DNA of 64,000 bases from Rhizobium sp. Root482 (lineage in GTDB: Bacteria; Pseudomonadota; Alphaproteobacteria; Rhizobiales; Rhizobiaceae): positions 372,861 to 436,860 of the forward strand of contig NZ_LMFA01000012.1 in assembly GCF_001426565.1 (NCBI RefSeq), read 5' to 3'. The notes below the pieces were generated by a model. It ran no database searches. It worked only from the letters and a program-made list of their open reading frames with translations, and had not been told where the DNA came from. Below are positions 17,749 through 25,942 of this stretch, one piece after another (position 1 is the first letter of the stretch; the number at the start of each line of letters is the position of its first letter). The position numbers and the translations under genes are program-made.

Positions 17749-20094
17749 ATGCTTCTCTTCCTGACAGCCCTCGTCTTCGCCCTGATCGGCCTTGCGCTCG
17801 GCGGCGGCGGGCTCTGGCTCATCGTGCTCGGCGGCAGCTGGTACTATCTTCTGGCGGGCCTCGGCTTCCTTGTTACCGCCTATCTCCTGTGGCGCCGCCG
17901 CGCGGCGGCGCTTGGCGTCTATGCCGCCGTGATCCTCGGCACGCTCGTCTGGGCGATCTGGGAGGTCGGCTTCGACTGGTGGCAGCTCGGCCCGCGCGGC
18001 GGCGTCATCATCATCCTGGGGCTCTGGCTCCTGCTGCCGGCCATCCGCCGCCGGCTCGGCTTCACCAGCCCGACCGGGCAGGATTACAAGGCGGGCGCGC
18101 TGCCGCTCGGGCTTGCCGTCCTCGCCTCGATCCTTGTTGCCGGCTATTCGATGACGCAGGATCCGCTCGATCTTTCGGGAGAACTTCCGGCCGCCGCTTC
18201 GGCCGCAGCCCCCGATCTCGGCGGCAATGTTCCGGAAGGCGACTGGCACCAGTATGGCCGCACCGGCTATGGTCAGCGTTACTCGCCGCTGGCGCAGATC
18301 ACCACCGAGAATGTGAAAAATCTCGAAGTCGCCTGGCAGTACCAGACCGGCGACGTGAAGCTGCCGGAGGATGTCGGCGAGACCACCTACCAGGTGACGC
18401 CGCTGAAGGTGCGCGACACGCTCTATCTGTGCACGCCGCACAATTGGGCGATCGCGCTCGATGCCGCAACCGGCAAGGAAAAATGGAAGTTCGACAGTAA
18501 TTCCGGCATGAATCCGGACCGGCAGCACCAGACCTGCCGCGGCGTCGCCTATTATGCCGATCCGGCCGCCACGGTCGGCAGCCCCTGCGCCGAACGGGTC
18601 TACCTGCCGACCTCGGATGCGCGGCTGATCGCGCTCGATGCCGCAACCGGCCTTGTCTGCCCCGGCTTTGCCGACAAGGGCACGCTGCGCCTTGAGCAGG
18701 GCATGAAATACAATCCGGACGGCTATTACTATTCCACCTCGCCGCCGGCCATCGTCGCCGGCAAGATCATCGTCGGCGGCGCCGTCAACGACAATTATTC
18801 GACGCAGTCGCAATCCGGCGTCATCCGCGCCTTCGACGTCAACTCCGGCGAACTCGTTTGGAACTGGGATTCGGGCAATCCCGACGTCACCACGCCGCTG
18901 CCCGAGGGCGAGACCTATACGACCAATTCGCCCAACAGCTGGTCGGTCTTCAGCTATGACGAGGCGCTCAACCTCGTCTATATCCCGCTCGGCAACCAGG
19001 TGCCCGACCAGCTGGGCATGAACCGTAGCGAGGCTGTCGAGAAGTATTCCTCCTCGATCGTCGCGCTCGACATCACCACGGGCCAAGTGCGCTGGGTGCG
19101 CCAGACCGTGCATCACGATCTCTGGGACATGGACGTGCCGGCCCAGCCGGTGCTGCTCGACATCACCGCCAAGGACGGCACGGCCATCCCGGCGCTCGTC
19201 GGCCCGACCAAGCAGGGCGATATCTACGTGCTCGACCGGCGCACCGGCGAGCCGATCATCCCGATCAAGGAAATCCCCGCCCCGACCGGCGCCATCCCGG
19301 AGGATTTCACGGCGCCGACGCAGCCGATCTCCGACCTCACCTTCTCGCCGCCGCCGCTTACGGGCAAGGACATGTGGGGCGTCACCATGTTCGACCAGCT
19401 CGCCTGCCGGATCAATTTCAAGCGGCTGAACTATGAGGGCCGCTACACCCCGCCCTCGATCGAAGGCACGCTCGTCTATCCCGGCAATTTCGGTGTGTTC
19501 AACTGGGGCTCGGTCGCGGTCGATCCGGAACGGCAGGTGATGTTCGGCATGCCGACCTATCTCGCCTTCACCGCAAAGCTGGTGCCGCGCGACCAGATTC
19601 CGCCGAAGGAGCAGTCTCAAAAGGGATCGGAACAGGGCTTGAACCGCAACGAGGGCGCGCCCTACGGCGTCTATATGGGGCCTTTCCTCGGGCCTTTGAA
19701 AATCCCCTGCCAGGCACCGCCCTGGGGCTATGTCGCAGGCGCCGACCTCAAGACCGGCGAGATCGCCTACAAGCACAGGAACGGCACCGTCTACGACATG
19801 ACGCCGCTTCCCCTGCCCTTCAAGGTCGGTGTTCCCGGCATCGGCGGGCCGATGATCACCAAGGGCGGCATCGCCTTCCTCGGGGCCGCGGTCGACAATT
19901 ACCTGCGCGCCTATAATCTGACGACGGGCGAAAAACTGTGGCAGGCCCGGCTTCCGGCCGGTGGCCAGTCGACGCCGATGACCTATGCCACTGAGGACGG
20001 CCAGCAATATGTGCTGATGGTGGCCGGCGGCCACGGCTCGGTCGGCACCAAGCCGGGCGACTACGTCATCGCCTATACGCTGCCCAAGGAATAG
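17749..20094 (+). CDS. gcd: membrane-bound PQQ-dependent glucose dehydrogenase
   Basis: This enzyme oxidises glucose to gluconolactone in the periplasm and passes electrons to ubiquinone. The 781 residues comprise four or five N-terminal membrane helices (about 1-135) and a PQQ beta-propeller. Markers are GDWHQYGRTGYGQRYSPL at the start of the catalytic domain, HQTCRGVAYY, TVHHDLWDMDVPAQPVL with the catalytic Asp, and GGPMITKGGIAFLGAA near the end. The ATG with AGGAG upstream is chosen over a longer frame from 17623. No pqq genes are in the window. Confidence 0.95.
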   Translation: MLLFLTALVFALIGLALGGGGLWLIVLGGSWYYLLAGLGFLVTAYLLWRRRAAALGVYAAVILGTLVWAIWEVGFDWWQLGPRGGVIIILGLWLLLPAIRRRLGFTSPTGQDYKAGALPLGLAVLASILVAGYSMTQDPLDLSGELPAAASAAAPDLGGNVPEGDWHQYGRTGYGQRYSPLAQITTENVKNLEVAWQYQTGDVKLPEDVGETTYQVTPLKVRDTLYLCTPHNWAIALDAATGKEKWKFDSNSGMNPDRQHQTCRGVAYYADPAATVGSPCAERVYLPTSDARLIALDAATGLVCPGFADKGTLRLEQGMKYNPDGYYYSTSPPAIVAGKIIVGGAVNDNYSTQSQSGVIRAFDVNSGELVWNWDSGNPDVTTPLPEGETYTTNSPNSWSVFSYDEALNLVYIPLGNQVPDQLGMNRSEAVEKYSSSIVALDITTGQVRWVRQTVHHDLWDMDVPAQPVLLDITAKDGTAIPALVGPTKQGDIYVLDRRTGEPIIPIKEIPAPTGAIPEDFTAPTQPISDLTFSPPPLTGKDMWGVTMFDQLACRINFKRLNYEGRYTPPSIEGTLVYPGNFGVFNWGSVAVDPERQVMFGMPTYLAFTAKLVPRDQIPPKEQSQKGSEQGLNRNEGAPYGVYMGPFLGPLKIPCQAPPWGYVAGADLKTGEIAYKHRNGTVYDMTPLPLPFKVGVPGIGGPMITKGGIAFLGAAVDNYLRAYNLTTGEKLWQARLPAGGQSTPMTYATEDGQQYVLMVAGGHGSVGTKPGDYVIAYTLPKE

Positions 20095-20105
20095 GCTTTT
20101 CCCAC

Positions 20106-20133
20106 ACGAACCGGCGAGCGATCGCCGGTTCGT
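20106..20133. terminator. strong hairpin between convergent gcd and beta-lactamase genes
   Basis: ACGAACCGGCGA and TCGCCGGTTCGT are perfect 12-bp arms around a four-base loop, 11 bases after the gcd stop. There is no T-run, so it may be a Rho-assisted or bidirectional barrier rather than a classical intrinsic terminator. Confidence 0.55.
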
Positions 20134-20163
20134 TCGTACGTCTACCTCCTGCCGCCTGACCCG

Positions 20164-21054
20164 TCAGGCCATCTCGGCGACCATGCGGCCGATCTCGGCG
20201 AAGACCGGGTTGAGCGTTTTCGTCTTTCCCACGCCATCGGCGATATAGACCGAGACGAGGATCGGCCTTTCCTTCGACGGCCAGATAATGGCGACGTCGC
20301 CGAGCTCGCCTTTGCCGCTGGTGCCGGTCTTGTCGCCGACCGTCCAGCCGGAGGGCAGACCGGCGCGCAGCCTTTCGTCGCCCGTCTTGTTGGCGACGAG
20401 CCAGGCGATCAGCTGCTCGCGCGAGGCGGGTTTGAGGACATCGCCGAGCACCAGCCTGTCGAGCGTCTCGAGCATGGCCTGCGGCGTCGTGGTGTCGCGC
20501 GGATCGCCGTTCTTCACCCTGTTCATCTCCGGTTCGTTGCGGTCGAGCCGGGTGACGGGATCGCCGATCGACCGCAGCCAGGCCGTCAGCCCGGCCGGCC
20601 CGCCGAAACTTTCGAGCAGCAGGTTGGCGGCGGTATTGTCGCTGAGCGTTATCGCCGCCTCGCAAAGCTCGGCCACGGCCATGCCCTTCTTGCCGGTGTG
20701 TTTTTCGGTCACCGGCGAATAGGGAGAGAGATCGGCTTTCCGGTAGGTTATCCGGCGGTCCAGGTCTTCCTCGCCCTTGTCCACCCGTGCCAGCGCGAAG
20801 GCGCCGGCCAGCATCTTGAAGGTCGAGCACATGGCGAAACGTTCGTCCATGCGGCAGCCGAAGGAGATATTCGTCCGCTTGTCGAGAACCGAGACGCCGA
20901 GCCGGCCGCCGGTGCGCTTTTCCAGCGCGGCAAGCCGTTCGTCTATGCTCTTTTCGGCGGAAAAGGCAGGTCCGGCACGAAAAGCGAGGGACGGCAGAAG
21001 CAGGCCGGCGCCAAGGATGAGCGATCGGCGTTTCAGGGTGAACGGCATGGGCAT
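20164..21054 (-). CDS. class A beta-lactamase
   Basis: This periplasmic serine hydrolase opens beta-lactams. All class A motifs are present in the 296 residues: Ser77-Thr-Phe-Lys80 (STFK, Ambler 70-73), Ser138-Asp-Asn (SDN, 130), Glu174 in EPEMN (Ambler 166-170) and KTGTSGKGELGD (KTG, 234). The N-terminus LKRRSLILGAG suggests a twin-arginine signal, known for some class A enzymes. There is no adjacent ampR-like regulator. It appears to be a chromosomal resident gene rather than part of a mobile cassette. The spectrum cannot be judged. Confidence 0.94.
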   Translation of the reverse strand: MPMPFTLKRRSLILGAGLLLPSLAFRAGPAFSAEKSIDERLAALEKRTGGRLGVSVLDKRTNISFGCRMDERFAMCSTFKMLAGAFALARVDKGEEDLDRRITYRKADLSPYSPVTEKHTGKKGMAVAELCEAAITLSDNTAANLLLESFGGPAGLTAWLRSIGDPVTRLDRNEPEMNRVKNGDPRDTTTPQAMLETLDRLVLGDVLKPASREQLIAWLVANKTGDERLRAGLPSGWTVGDKTGTSGKGELGDVAIIWPSKERPILVSVYIADGVGKTKTLNPVFAEIGRMVAEMA

Positions 21055-21269
21055 ATATCTCCGATGAGAATGAGCTGACGGGATAAGCTATTGATAAGAG
21101 ATTAGAAAATTGAAAATGCCTGAACAGCGACGGGTTGTCGCCCCGTCATGATCGGTAGGCAGCGAATGTGGCGGCTCTTTGCTGAAAAAGCGGCATCGAC
21201 CGATCTTGTTTTCGTCACAGGCATTAAGGCCGGCGAGATTCCGGTTGACAAGCGCCCGCAAAAGATCAA

Positions 21270-21381
21270 ATTGCCGGCATGATCAGAACCGCGCACATCA
21301 CCCGCTGGTATTTTACGCTGCTCCCATAGGTGCGGCTGTCTGATCTCGTTCAACAAGCCGCCGTCAGGCGGCTTTTGTTTT
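21270..21381 (+). ncRNA. candidate leader RNA/attenuator (or sRNA) before the acetyltransferase gene
   Basis: The stretch has TTGACA at 21244 as a possible -35, no convincing ORF, and ends in an intrinsic terminator 40 bases before the acetyltransferase ATG. GCGGCT (21332-21337) can pair with AGCCGC (21356-21361), which would consume the 5' arm of the terminator. This is the arrangement of an attenuator. It could instead be an independent sRNA of about 100 nt. The transcript start is a guess. Confidence 0.45.
21355..21381 (+). terminator. intrinsic terminator upstream of the acetyltransferase gene
   Basis: Stem AAGCCGCC / GGCGGCTT with a GTCA loop, followed by a T-rich run TTTTGTTTT. It lies on the same strand as the following gene and before its AAGGAG box, so it can only stop upstream transcription entering that gene. 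Confidence 0.8.
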
Positions 21382-21421
21382 GGACGGCACCTGATGGCGG
21401 GAAGCCTTTAAGGAGCCGACA

Positions 21422-21925
21422 ATGCTGCAGACCGCCCACCCGATACCGCATACCGTGATGACCAGGCGCGCACCGATGGTGACGATCCGCGCCGCCAGGC
21501 AGGGCGACCTGCCGGACTTGCGCGAAATGATCGCCGAACTTGCCGCCCATCACGGCGATAGCGCCACCGTCGCCCCGGAAAATCTCGAGCGCGACCTGTT
21601 CGGCCAGATGCCCTGGATCAGCGCGCTGGTGGCCGAGGCGGGCGGCGAACTGATCGGCTACGCGATCCTGGTGCCGCTCTACCGCGCCCAGCAAGGTGCT
21701 CGCGGCATGGAACTGCACCATCTCTATGTGCGCCCGGCCCATCGCAGCACCGGGATCGGCCGCCACCTCATCGGCAAGGCGCGCGAACAGGCCCGCATCG
21801 CCGGCGCCACCTATCTCTCGGTCAGCGCCGCCACCGGCAATTTCAAGGCGCACCGCTTCTACGAATCAGAAAACTTCACCGCCGGCCCGGTGACCGGCAT
21901 GCGCTATCTGCAGATGCTGGGTTGA
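21422..21925 (+). CDS. GNAT-family N-acetyltransferase
   Basis: This is a 167-residue acetyl-CoA-dependent acetyltransferase. The core begins VTIRAARQGDLPDLREMI; the acetyl-CoA loop is RPAHRSTGIGRHLIGKAREQ, followed by the C-terminal ATGNFKAHRFYESENF strand region, similar to polyamine/diamine acetyltransferases. The substrate is unknown. AAGGAG lies six bases before the ATG. A terminator 40 bases upstream suggests conditional transcription. Confidence 0.88.
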   Translation: MLQTAHPIPHTVMTRRAPMVTIRAARQGDLPDLREMIAELAAHHGDSATVAPENLERDLFGQMPWISALVAEAGGELIGYAILVPLYRAQQGARGMELHHLYVRPAHRSTGIGRHLIGKAREQARIAGATYLSVSAATGNFKAHRFYESENFTAGPVTGMRYLQMLG

Positions 21926-22009
21926 GGCATTCGAGGCTCTGGCGCCGGCATGAGGCGAAGGGCGCGTCCACCGGGCGCGCCGCGTCTGCACAGCGCGGCA
22001 TTCGAGCCT

Positions 22010-22348
22010 TCATGCCGCCTTGGCGGCGGCCCGGGCAAGCACTTCGGCCGCCCATTGATTGAGACTTTTCCCGGAAAGCTCTGCCGCCTTGGCTGCCTTT
22101 GCGTGGATGTCGGGATCGACACGGAACATCATCTTGCCCGAATAGGGCTTTTGCGGATCTTTACCGACCTTGGCGCAGCTATCGATATAATCCTCGACGG
22201 CTTCGCGGAACGCTGCCTTCAGGCCTGCGACCGTATCGGCATGGAACCCGACGCCATCGGTGATCCCGGCGAGCTTTCCAAAGAAAATCTCATCCGCGTC
22301 ATCATAATCGACCCGCGCTGAATAACCCTTATGTGACAAGATGTTCAT
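22010..22348 (-). CDS. hicB: HicB-family antitoxin-like protein
   Basis: This is a 112-residue protein. The N-terminal HicB fold reads MNILSHKGYSARVDYDDADE...FFGKLAGITD; the C-terminal ribbon-helix-helix reads SGKMMFRVDPDIHAKAAKAA with GKSLNQWAAEVL. HicB normally neutralises the HicA RNase and represses the pair. No HicA is visible on either side; the only upstream frame is a 30-codon ORF that overlaps its start. It is therefore an orphan or a regulator in its own right. Confidence 0.85.
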   Translation of the reverse strand: MNILSHKGYSARVDYDDADEIFFGKLAGITDGVGFHADTVAGLKAAFREAVEDYIDSCAKVGKDPQKPYSGKMMFRVDPDIHAKAAKAAELSGKSLNQWAAEVLARAAAKAA

Positions 22349-22421
22349 TTTCCCGCTCCAACTTTGCAGAGGCAATTTCAGATCTCGGCAGTGCCTGCGC
22401 AAGTATCTCAAACTTCGCCAT
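22329..22421 (-). CDS. 30-codon ORF overlapping the hicB start
   Basis: It reads MAKFEILAQALP and ends KLERENEHLVT, overlapping the first six codons of hicB in another frame. Codons look protein-like, but there is no ribosome-binding site, and the family A half-repeat lies ten bases upstream. It could be a coupling leader peptide or the cut-off tail of a lost partner gene. It does not resemble HicA. Confidence 0.3.
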   Translation of the reverse strand: MAKFEILAQALPRSEIASAKLERENEHLVT

Positions 22422-22430
22422 TTGTTGAGA

Positions 22431-22500
22431 GTTTACCCCACTCTGTCACTTCGTGACATCTCCCCACAAGGGGGGAGATTGGCCATGCACTCCGTGTGTT
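22431..22500. repeat. palindromic repeat family A, half copy 3
   Basis: Only the left half is present: TTACCCCACTCTGTCAC-TTC-GTGAC followed by ATCTCCCCACAAGGGGGGAGAT. It lies between hicB and the cytochrome c gene. The right half is missing or decayed. Confidence 0.78.
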
Positions 22501-22522
22501 CACGAAATGCTGCTCAACGGCC

Positions 22523-23431
22523 CTACTCCCTTGCCGGCACGGCCTTGAGATAGGCGGCGATGGCCTGGAGGTCGGCGGCGGGCAGTTTGGCGAGATTTTG
22601 CTGGACTTCGACCATAGAGCCGCCGACCGTGTCGAAATCCGGGGTGAAGCCGGTCTGGAGGTAGCCGACGATATCGCTCTCGCTCCAGCCGCTGATGCTT
22701 CTGGAGCCCGGGGTGATGTTAGGGATGCGGCCCTCGCCTTCCGGATTGGGCGCGCCGGCCAGCCAGAGGTTCGTTTCGAACCCACCGAGCGCATTGCGCG
22801 GGGTGTGGCACTCGCCGCAATGGCCGGGGCCTTCGACGAGATACTGGCCGCGGGCGATCTTCGGGTCGGACGTATCCACGGTGACGCGCGACTGGTCGGT
22901 GAGGAAGAGCAGCTTCCAGCCGCCGAGCAAGAGGCGAATATTGAAGGGGAACGGCAGCTCATGCGGCGGCGCGACATTGGCGCTTTTCGGCAGGGTCTGC
23001 ATAAAACCCCAGAGATCGTTGATGTCCTTGCTCGTCAGCCGTGCATAGGAGCCGTAGGGAAAGGACGGATAGAGATGCTCGCCGTTCCTGCCGACGCCGC
23101 GGGTCATCGCATTGCCGAATTCGGCAAGCGACCACTCACCCAGCCCTGCCGTTTCGTCGGGCGAGATATTGGGGACGTGGAAGGTGCCGAAGGGGCTGTT
23201 GAGCGGCAATCCGCCCGACAGGACAAGCCTCGCCTCGCCTTCCGACTTCGCCGCTGCGTGACAGCTGGTGCAGCCGCCGGCCCAGAATATCTGTTCGCCA
23301 TTGGCGAGATCGGGCGCGCCGAGCCCTTCCCAGTGGGATGCAGCAAAGGGCTCCGGCCGGGTGACAAACCACGCCGCCGCCGCTGCCGCGCCAAAAAACA
23401 CCGCCGCCAGTGCCAGGTTTCTGATCCGCAT
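22523..23431 (-). CDS. dihaem cytochrome c
   Basis: This 302-residue exported electron carrier has an uncleaved or cleavable N-terminal helix (LALAAVFFGAAAAAAWFV) and two haem sites: CTSCH near residue 50 and CGECH near residue 200. Each domain also has a downstream methionine region (PNISPDETAGLGEW, PNITPGSRSISGWSESDI). The pattern is that of the cytochrome subunits of periplasmic dehydrogenases (alcohol or gluconate dehydrogenase type). The dehydrogenase partner is not adjacent. A monohaem cytochrome gene follows upstream on the same strand. Confidence 0.88.
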   Translation of the reverse strand: MRIRNLALAAVFFGAAAAAAWFVTRPEPFAASHWEGLGAPDLANGEQIFWAGGCTSCHAAAKSEGEARLVLSGGLPLNSPFGTFHVPNISPDETAGLGEWSLAEFGNAMTRGVGRNGEHLYPSFPYGSYARLTSKDINDLWGFMQTLPKSANVAPPHELPFPFNIRLLLGGWKLLFLTDQSRVTVDTSDPKIARGQYLVEGPGHCGECHTPRNALGGFETNLWLAGAPNPEGEGRIPNITPGSRSISGWSESDIVGYLQTGFTPDFDTVGGSMVEVQQNLAKLPAADLQAIAAYLKAVPARE

Positions 23432-23544
23432 ATCCGCTTGCCCCGTTCGCTTGGCTCGCTCTCTTGACGTTGAACGCAAACAGTTTTGGCGCGCCGGGTC
23501 AACCCGACGCGCCAAGGTGATGTCTCAACGGGCGGTCCGCCGCC

Positions 23545-23988
23545 TCATTTCTTGATGCGGTAGTTCTCGTGACAGCTGGCGCAATCCTTGCCGATCACGC
23601 CAAGAGCGGCGCCGACCGCAGCCTGGTCGGCGGGCAGTTGTGCAAGCACCGCATCCACGTCCGTCGCAAGCTTGACGGACTTGGCCCTGAAGTCGTCCAT
23701 GTTTTCCCAGATCTTCGGGCTGGCCTCGGTTTCCAGTCCGGTTTCGGAACCGGCGGGGAACTGGTCGGGGAAGGCCTTGGAATTCTCGCTGATGGTTTGC
23801 AGAGATGCGGTGACGACGGCGGCGTCATAGGGTTTCTCGCCCTTGGCGATGGCGGCAAGTGCCCCCGTCGATGCACCGATCTTCTTCATCAGTTCCTGGC
23901 GAACCGCCTGTGGCTCATCGGCGGCGGTGACCGCACCGGCGACCAGCCCGGCCAAGGCGATGGCGAGAAATACGGCTTTTGACTTCAT
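23545..23988 (-). CDS. cytochrome c' (class II c-type cytochrome)
   Basis: This 147-residue periplasmic four-helix-bundle cytochrome has a signal peptide (AVFLAIALAGLVAGAVTA) and a single CASCH haem motif close to the C-terminus (KDCASCHENYRIKK), as in cytochromes c'. The family binds NO or CO and can protect against nitrosative stress. GGGAGAAC precedes the ATG. It is transcribed toward the dihaem cytochrome, 113 bases away, so co-transcription is likely. Confidence 0.92.
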   Translation of the reverse strand: MKSKAVFLAIALAGLVAGAVTAADEPQAVRQELMKKIGASTGALAAIAKGEKPYDAAVVTASLQTISENSKAFPDQFPAGSETGLETEASPKIWENMDDFRAKSVKLATDVDAVLAQLPADQAAVGAALGVIGKDCASCHENYRIKK

Positions 23989-24116
23989 CAAGTTCTCCCG
24001 ATCTGCGGGGACGGCCAAAAGGCTGCGCCCCATTCAATTGCGCCCGCATGATTGCATTTTGCCGGACCGAGGAAAGTAACATTTATTTGACCCCAGCGGC
24101 GGGAACGGCCGCCGGT

Positions 24117-24755
24117 TCACGAGAGCGAGGTCCAGCCCTGCCAGGCGGTGAGCGCGGCAACGGCGATCAGCACCACGCCCACCGTCTTGCTGATGATCGC
24201 CGTTGCGCGCGGGCTGGAGACGATGAGGTCGCGGCTGCGCCCGGCAGCAAGGGCCAGGCCGCCATAAACCGCAAGCTGGGTGGCGGCAATCATCGTCGCC
24301 ATGATCAGAACCTGGATCCAGAGCGCGCCGAAGCGGGGGTTCAGGAACTGCGGATAGACGGCCAGCATGAAGAGATAGGCCTTGGGATTGAGCAGGCTGG
24401 TGAGCGCGCCACGGCGAAAACTCGTCCACAGCGACAGGCGCGCGCCGGGTTCGACCGAGGCGATGGCGATGCTGCTGCGGGCGAGCGAAATGCCGATCCA
24501 GGCGATATAGCCGGCGCCGAGCAGAAGTAGAAGATTGAAGAGTTCGGGCACCATATGCAGGAGGAAGCCGACGCCGAGCGCCGCATAGAGCGTGTGGAAC
24601 ACGCCGCCCGCCATGATGCCGGCCGTTGCCGTCAGGCCCGAGGCGCGTCCGCCGGTCAGCGAATTGGCCATGACGAAGACCATGTCCATGCCCGGGACGA
24701 TGATGATGCCGAAAAGCAGGGTGAAGAAGAGCCAGAGGTTTTCCGCATAGGTCAT
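24117..24755 (-). CDS. LysE/RhtB-family amino acid exporter
   Basis: This 212-residue inner-membrane protein has about six helices. The family signature is visible in FGIIIVPGMDMVFVMANSLTGG near residue 18 and in RRGALTSLLNPKAYLFMLAVYPQFL near residue 110. LysE members export basic or neutral amino acids or related metabolites. It is divergent from a WYL-domain regulator, with a palindrome between the two genes, so that regulator probably controls it. No clear ribosome-binding site. Confidence 0.9.
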   Translation of the reverse strand: MTYAENLWLFFTLLFGIIIVPGMDMVFVMANSLTGGRASGLTATAGIMAGGVFHTLYAALGVGFLLHMVPELFNLLLLLGAGYIAWIGISLARSSIAIASVEPGARLSLWTSFRRGALTSLLNPKAYLFMLAVYPQFLNPRFGALWIQVLIMATMIAATQLAVYGGLALAAGRSRDLIVSSPRATAIISKTVGVVLIAVAALTAWQGWTSLS

Positions 24756-24843
24756 GTCAGTTGTCCATTCGTTGAATTGGGCCGCGCCCTTGAGGCAACG
24801 CTTGTTTTTCAAGCGCTTGGGAACATGCTATAGCGACTTCCAA

Positions 24844-24861
24844 CTGACAGGGTTCTGTCAG
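24844..24861. promoter_or_regulatory. palindromic operator between lysE-like and WYL regulator genes
   Basis: CTGACAG-GGTT-CTGTCAG is a perfect 7-bp inverted repeat about 45 bases before the regulator ATG and 90 from the exporter. YafY/WYL regulators commonly act on TGACA-type palindromes at their own promoters, so autoregulation plus control of the exporter is the likely use. Confidence 0.6.
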
Positions 24862-24904
24862 GAGCCTTCATGGCGGTGACGATTTTTGATGACTGGAGGG
24901 CCCC

Positions 24905-25603
24905 ATGCGCAAGGCGTCGCGACTGTTCGAGATCATCCAGATCCTGCGGCTGGCGACGCGGCCGGTGACCGCCGCCGTGATCGCCGAGCGGCTGGAGGTG
25001 ACGGTGCGCTCGATCTACCGCGATATCGCCGCGCTGCAGGCCATGCGGGTGCCGATCGAGGGCGGGCGCGGCATCGGCTATATTTTGCGGCCGGGCTTCG
25101 ACCTGCCGCCGCTGATGTTCTCGATCGAGGAGACGGAGGCGATCGTGCTGGCGCTGGCGCTTCTGGAGCGCACCGGCGACGAGGAATTGAAGGAAGCGGC
25201 AAGGAGCGTCAACCGCAAGATCGCCGGCGCGGTGCCGGCGCCGCTGCGCCAGTCGCTGCGCTCCAACGCGCTGCATGCCTGGGGCACGATCTCACCGCCG
25301 CCGACGGGCCTCGATCTCGCTCTGGTGCGCCGGGCGATCCGCGACGAGCGCAAATTGTCGATCACCTATCGCGATGGCGCCGGCCAGGAAACCGAGCGTA
25401 ACATCCGCCCGATCGCGCTCATCTATTATTCGGCGACGGCGGTGATCGTCGGCTGGTGCGAGTTGCGGGCGGGACTGCGCAATTTCCGCACCGACCGCAT
25501 CGAGGCGGGCGGCGCCATCGACGCCTATTTCACCGGAGAGGGGGACAGGCTCAGGGCCGCCTGGATCGCCGGATGGACGTCCAGCCAGGCGGCGGCCGGT
25601 TGA
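24905..25603 (+). CDS. YafY-type HTH/WYL-domain transcriptional regulator
   Basis: This is a 232-residue regulator. The N-terminal HTH (RLFEIIQILRLATRPVTAA, then AERLEVTVRSIYRDIAALQA) is followed by the WYL domain (RKLSITYRDGAGQETERNIR, then IALIYYSATAVIVGWCELRA and LRNFRTDRIE). WYL domains bind small ligands or nucleic acid. It is divergent from the LysE-type exporter across a palindrome, a pairing that suggests ligand-gated export. The start follows GAGGGCCCC. Confidence 0.93.
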   Translation: MRKASRLFEIIQILRLATRPVTAAVIAERLEVTVRSIYRDIAALQAMRVPIEGGRGIGYILRPGFDLPPLMFSIEETEAIVLALALLERTGDEELKEAARSVNRKIAGAVPAPLRQSLRSNALHAWGTISPPPTGLDLALVRRAIRDERKLSITYRDGAGQETERNIRPIALIYYSATAVIVGWCELRAGLRNFRTDRIEAGGAIDAYFTGEGDRLRAAWIAGWTSSQAAAG

Positions 25604-25677
25604 CAGGGCCAACGGAGTTACGACTGGCCGCGTCGGGCTTCGCCACAAGGGAAACACCCGGAGAGAGGACTTGTCAG

Positions 25678-25882
25678 ACGGCTGACAAACGCTCAAGCTC
25701 CTCGTTGGATGAGATCGAGCCTCCGGTTTCCGTCATCCTCGCCCTTGTGGCGGGGATCCGGCGACCCGACATCCGTCGGGTCCAAAGACCTTTCAACCCA
25801 AAGACTTGGGCTGGCTGGTTTCCTGTGACAAGCACAGGAATGACGGAGGAAACGGGTATGGCCTGCCAAGCCGCACGTTCTA
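25678..25882. repeat. palindromic repeat family C, copy 1
   Basis: The inner unit is bounded by CCGTCATCCT...AGGAATGACGG and includes GGGATCCGGCGACCCGAC and AAAGACTTGGGCTGG. Similarity to copy 2 continues outward on both sides (GATGAGATCGAGC before; CTGCCAAGCCGCA after). It fills most of the gap between the WYL gene and sodB and carries no gene. Confidence 0.8.
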
Positions 25883-25887
25883 CGAAT

Positions 25888-25918
25888 GAAAACACCCGGC
25901 GCAAACTGCACCGGGTGT
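25888..25918 (-). terminator. intrinsic terminator of sodB
   Basis: On the minus strand ACACCCGG...CCGGGTGT forms a stem followed by TTTTC, 25 bases after the sodB stop. Confidence 0.7.
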
Positions 25919-25942
25919 CGACAAGACGGCAGACGCCAAAGC

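Noticed and set aside
17743..20034. 763-codon frame opposite gcd
   Set aside because: The plus strand encodes a clear PQQ dehydrogenase; the opposite frame has no recognisable domain or ribosome-binding site.
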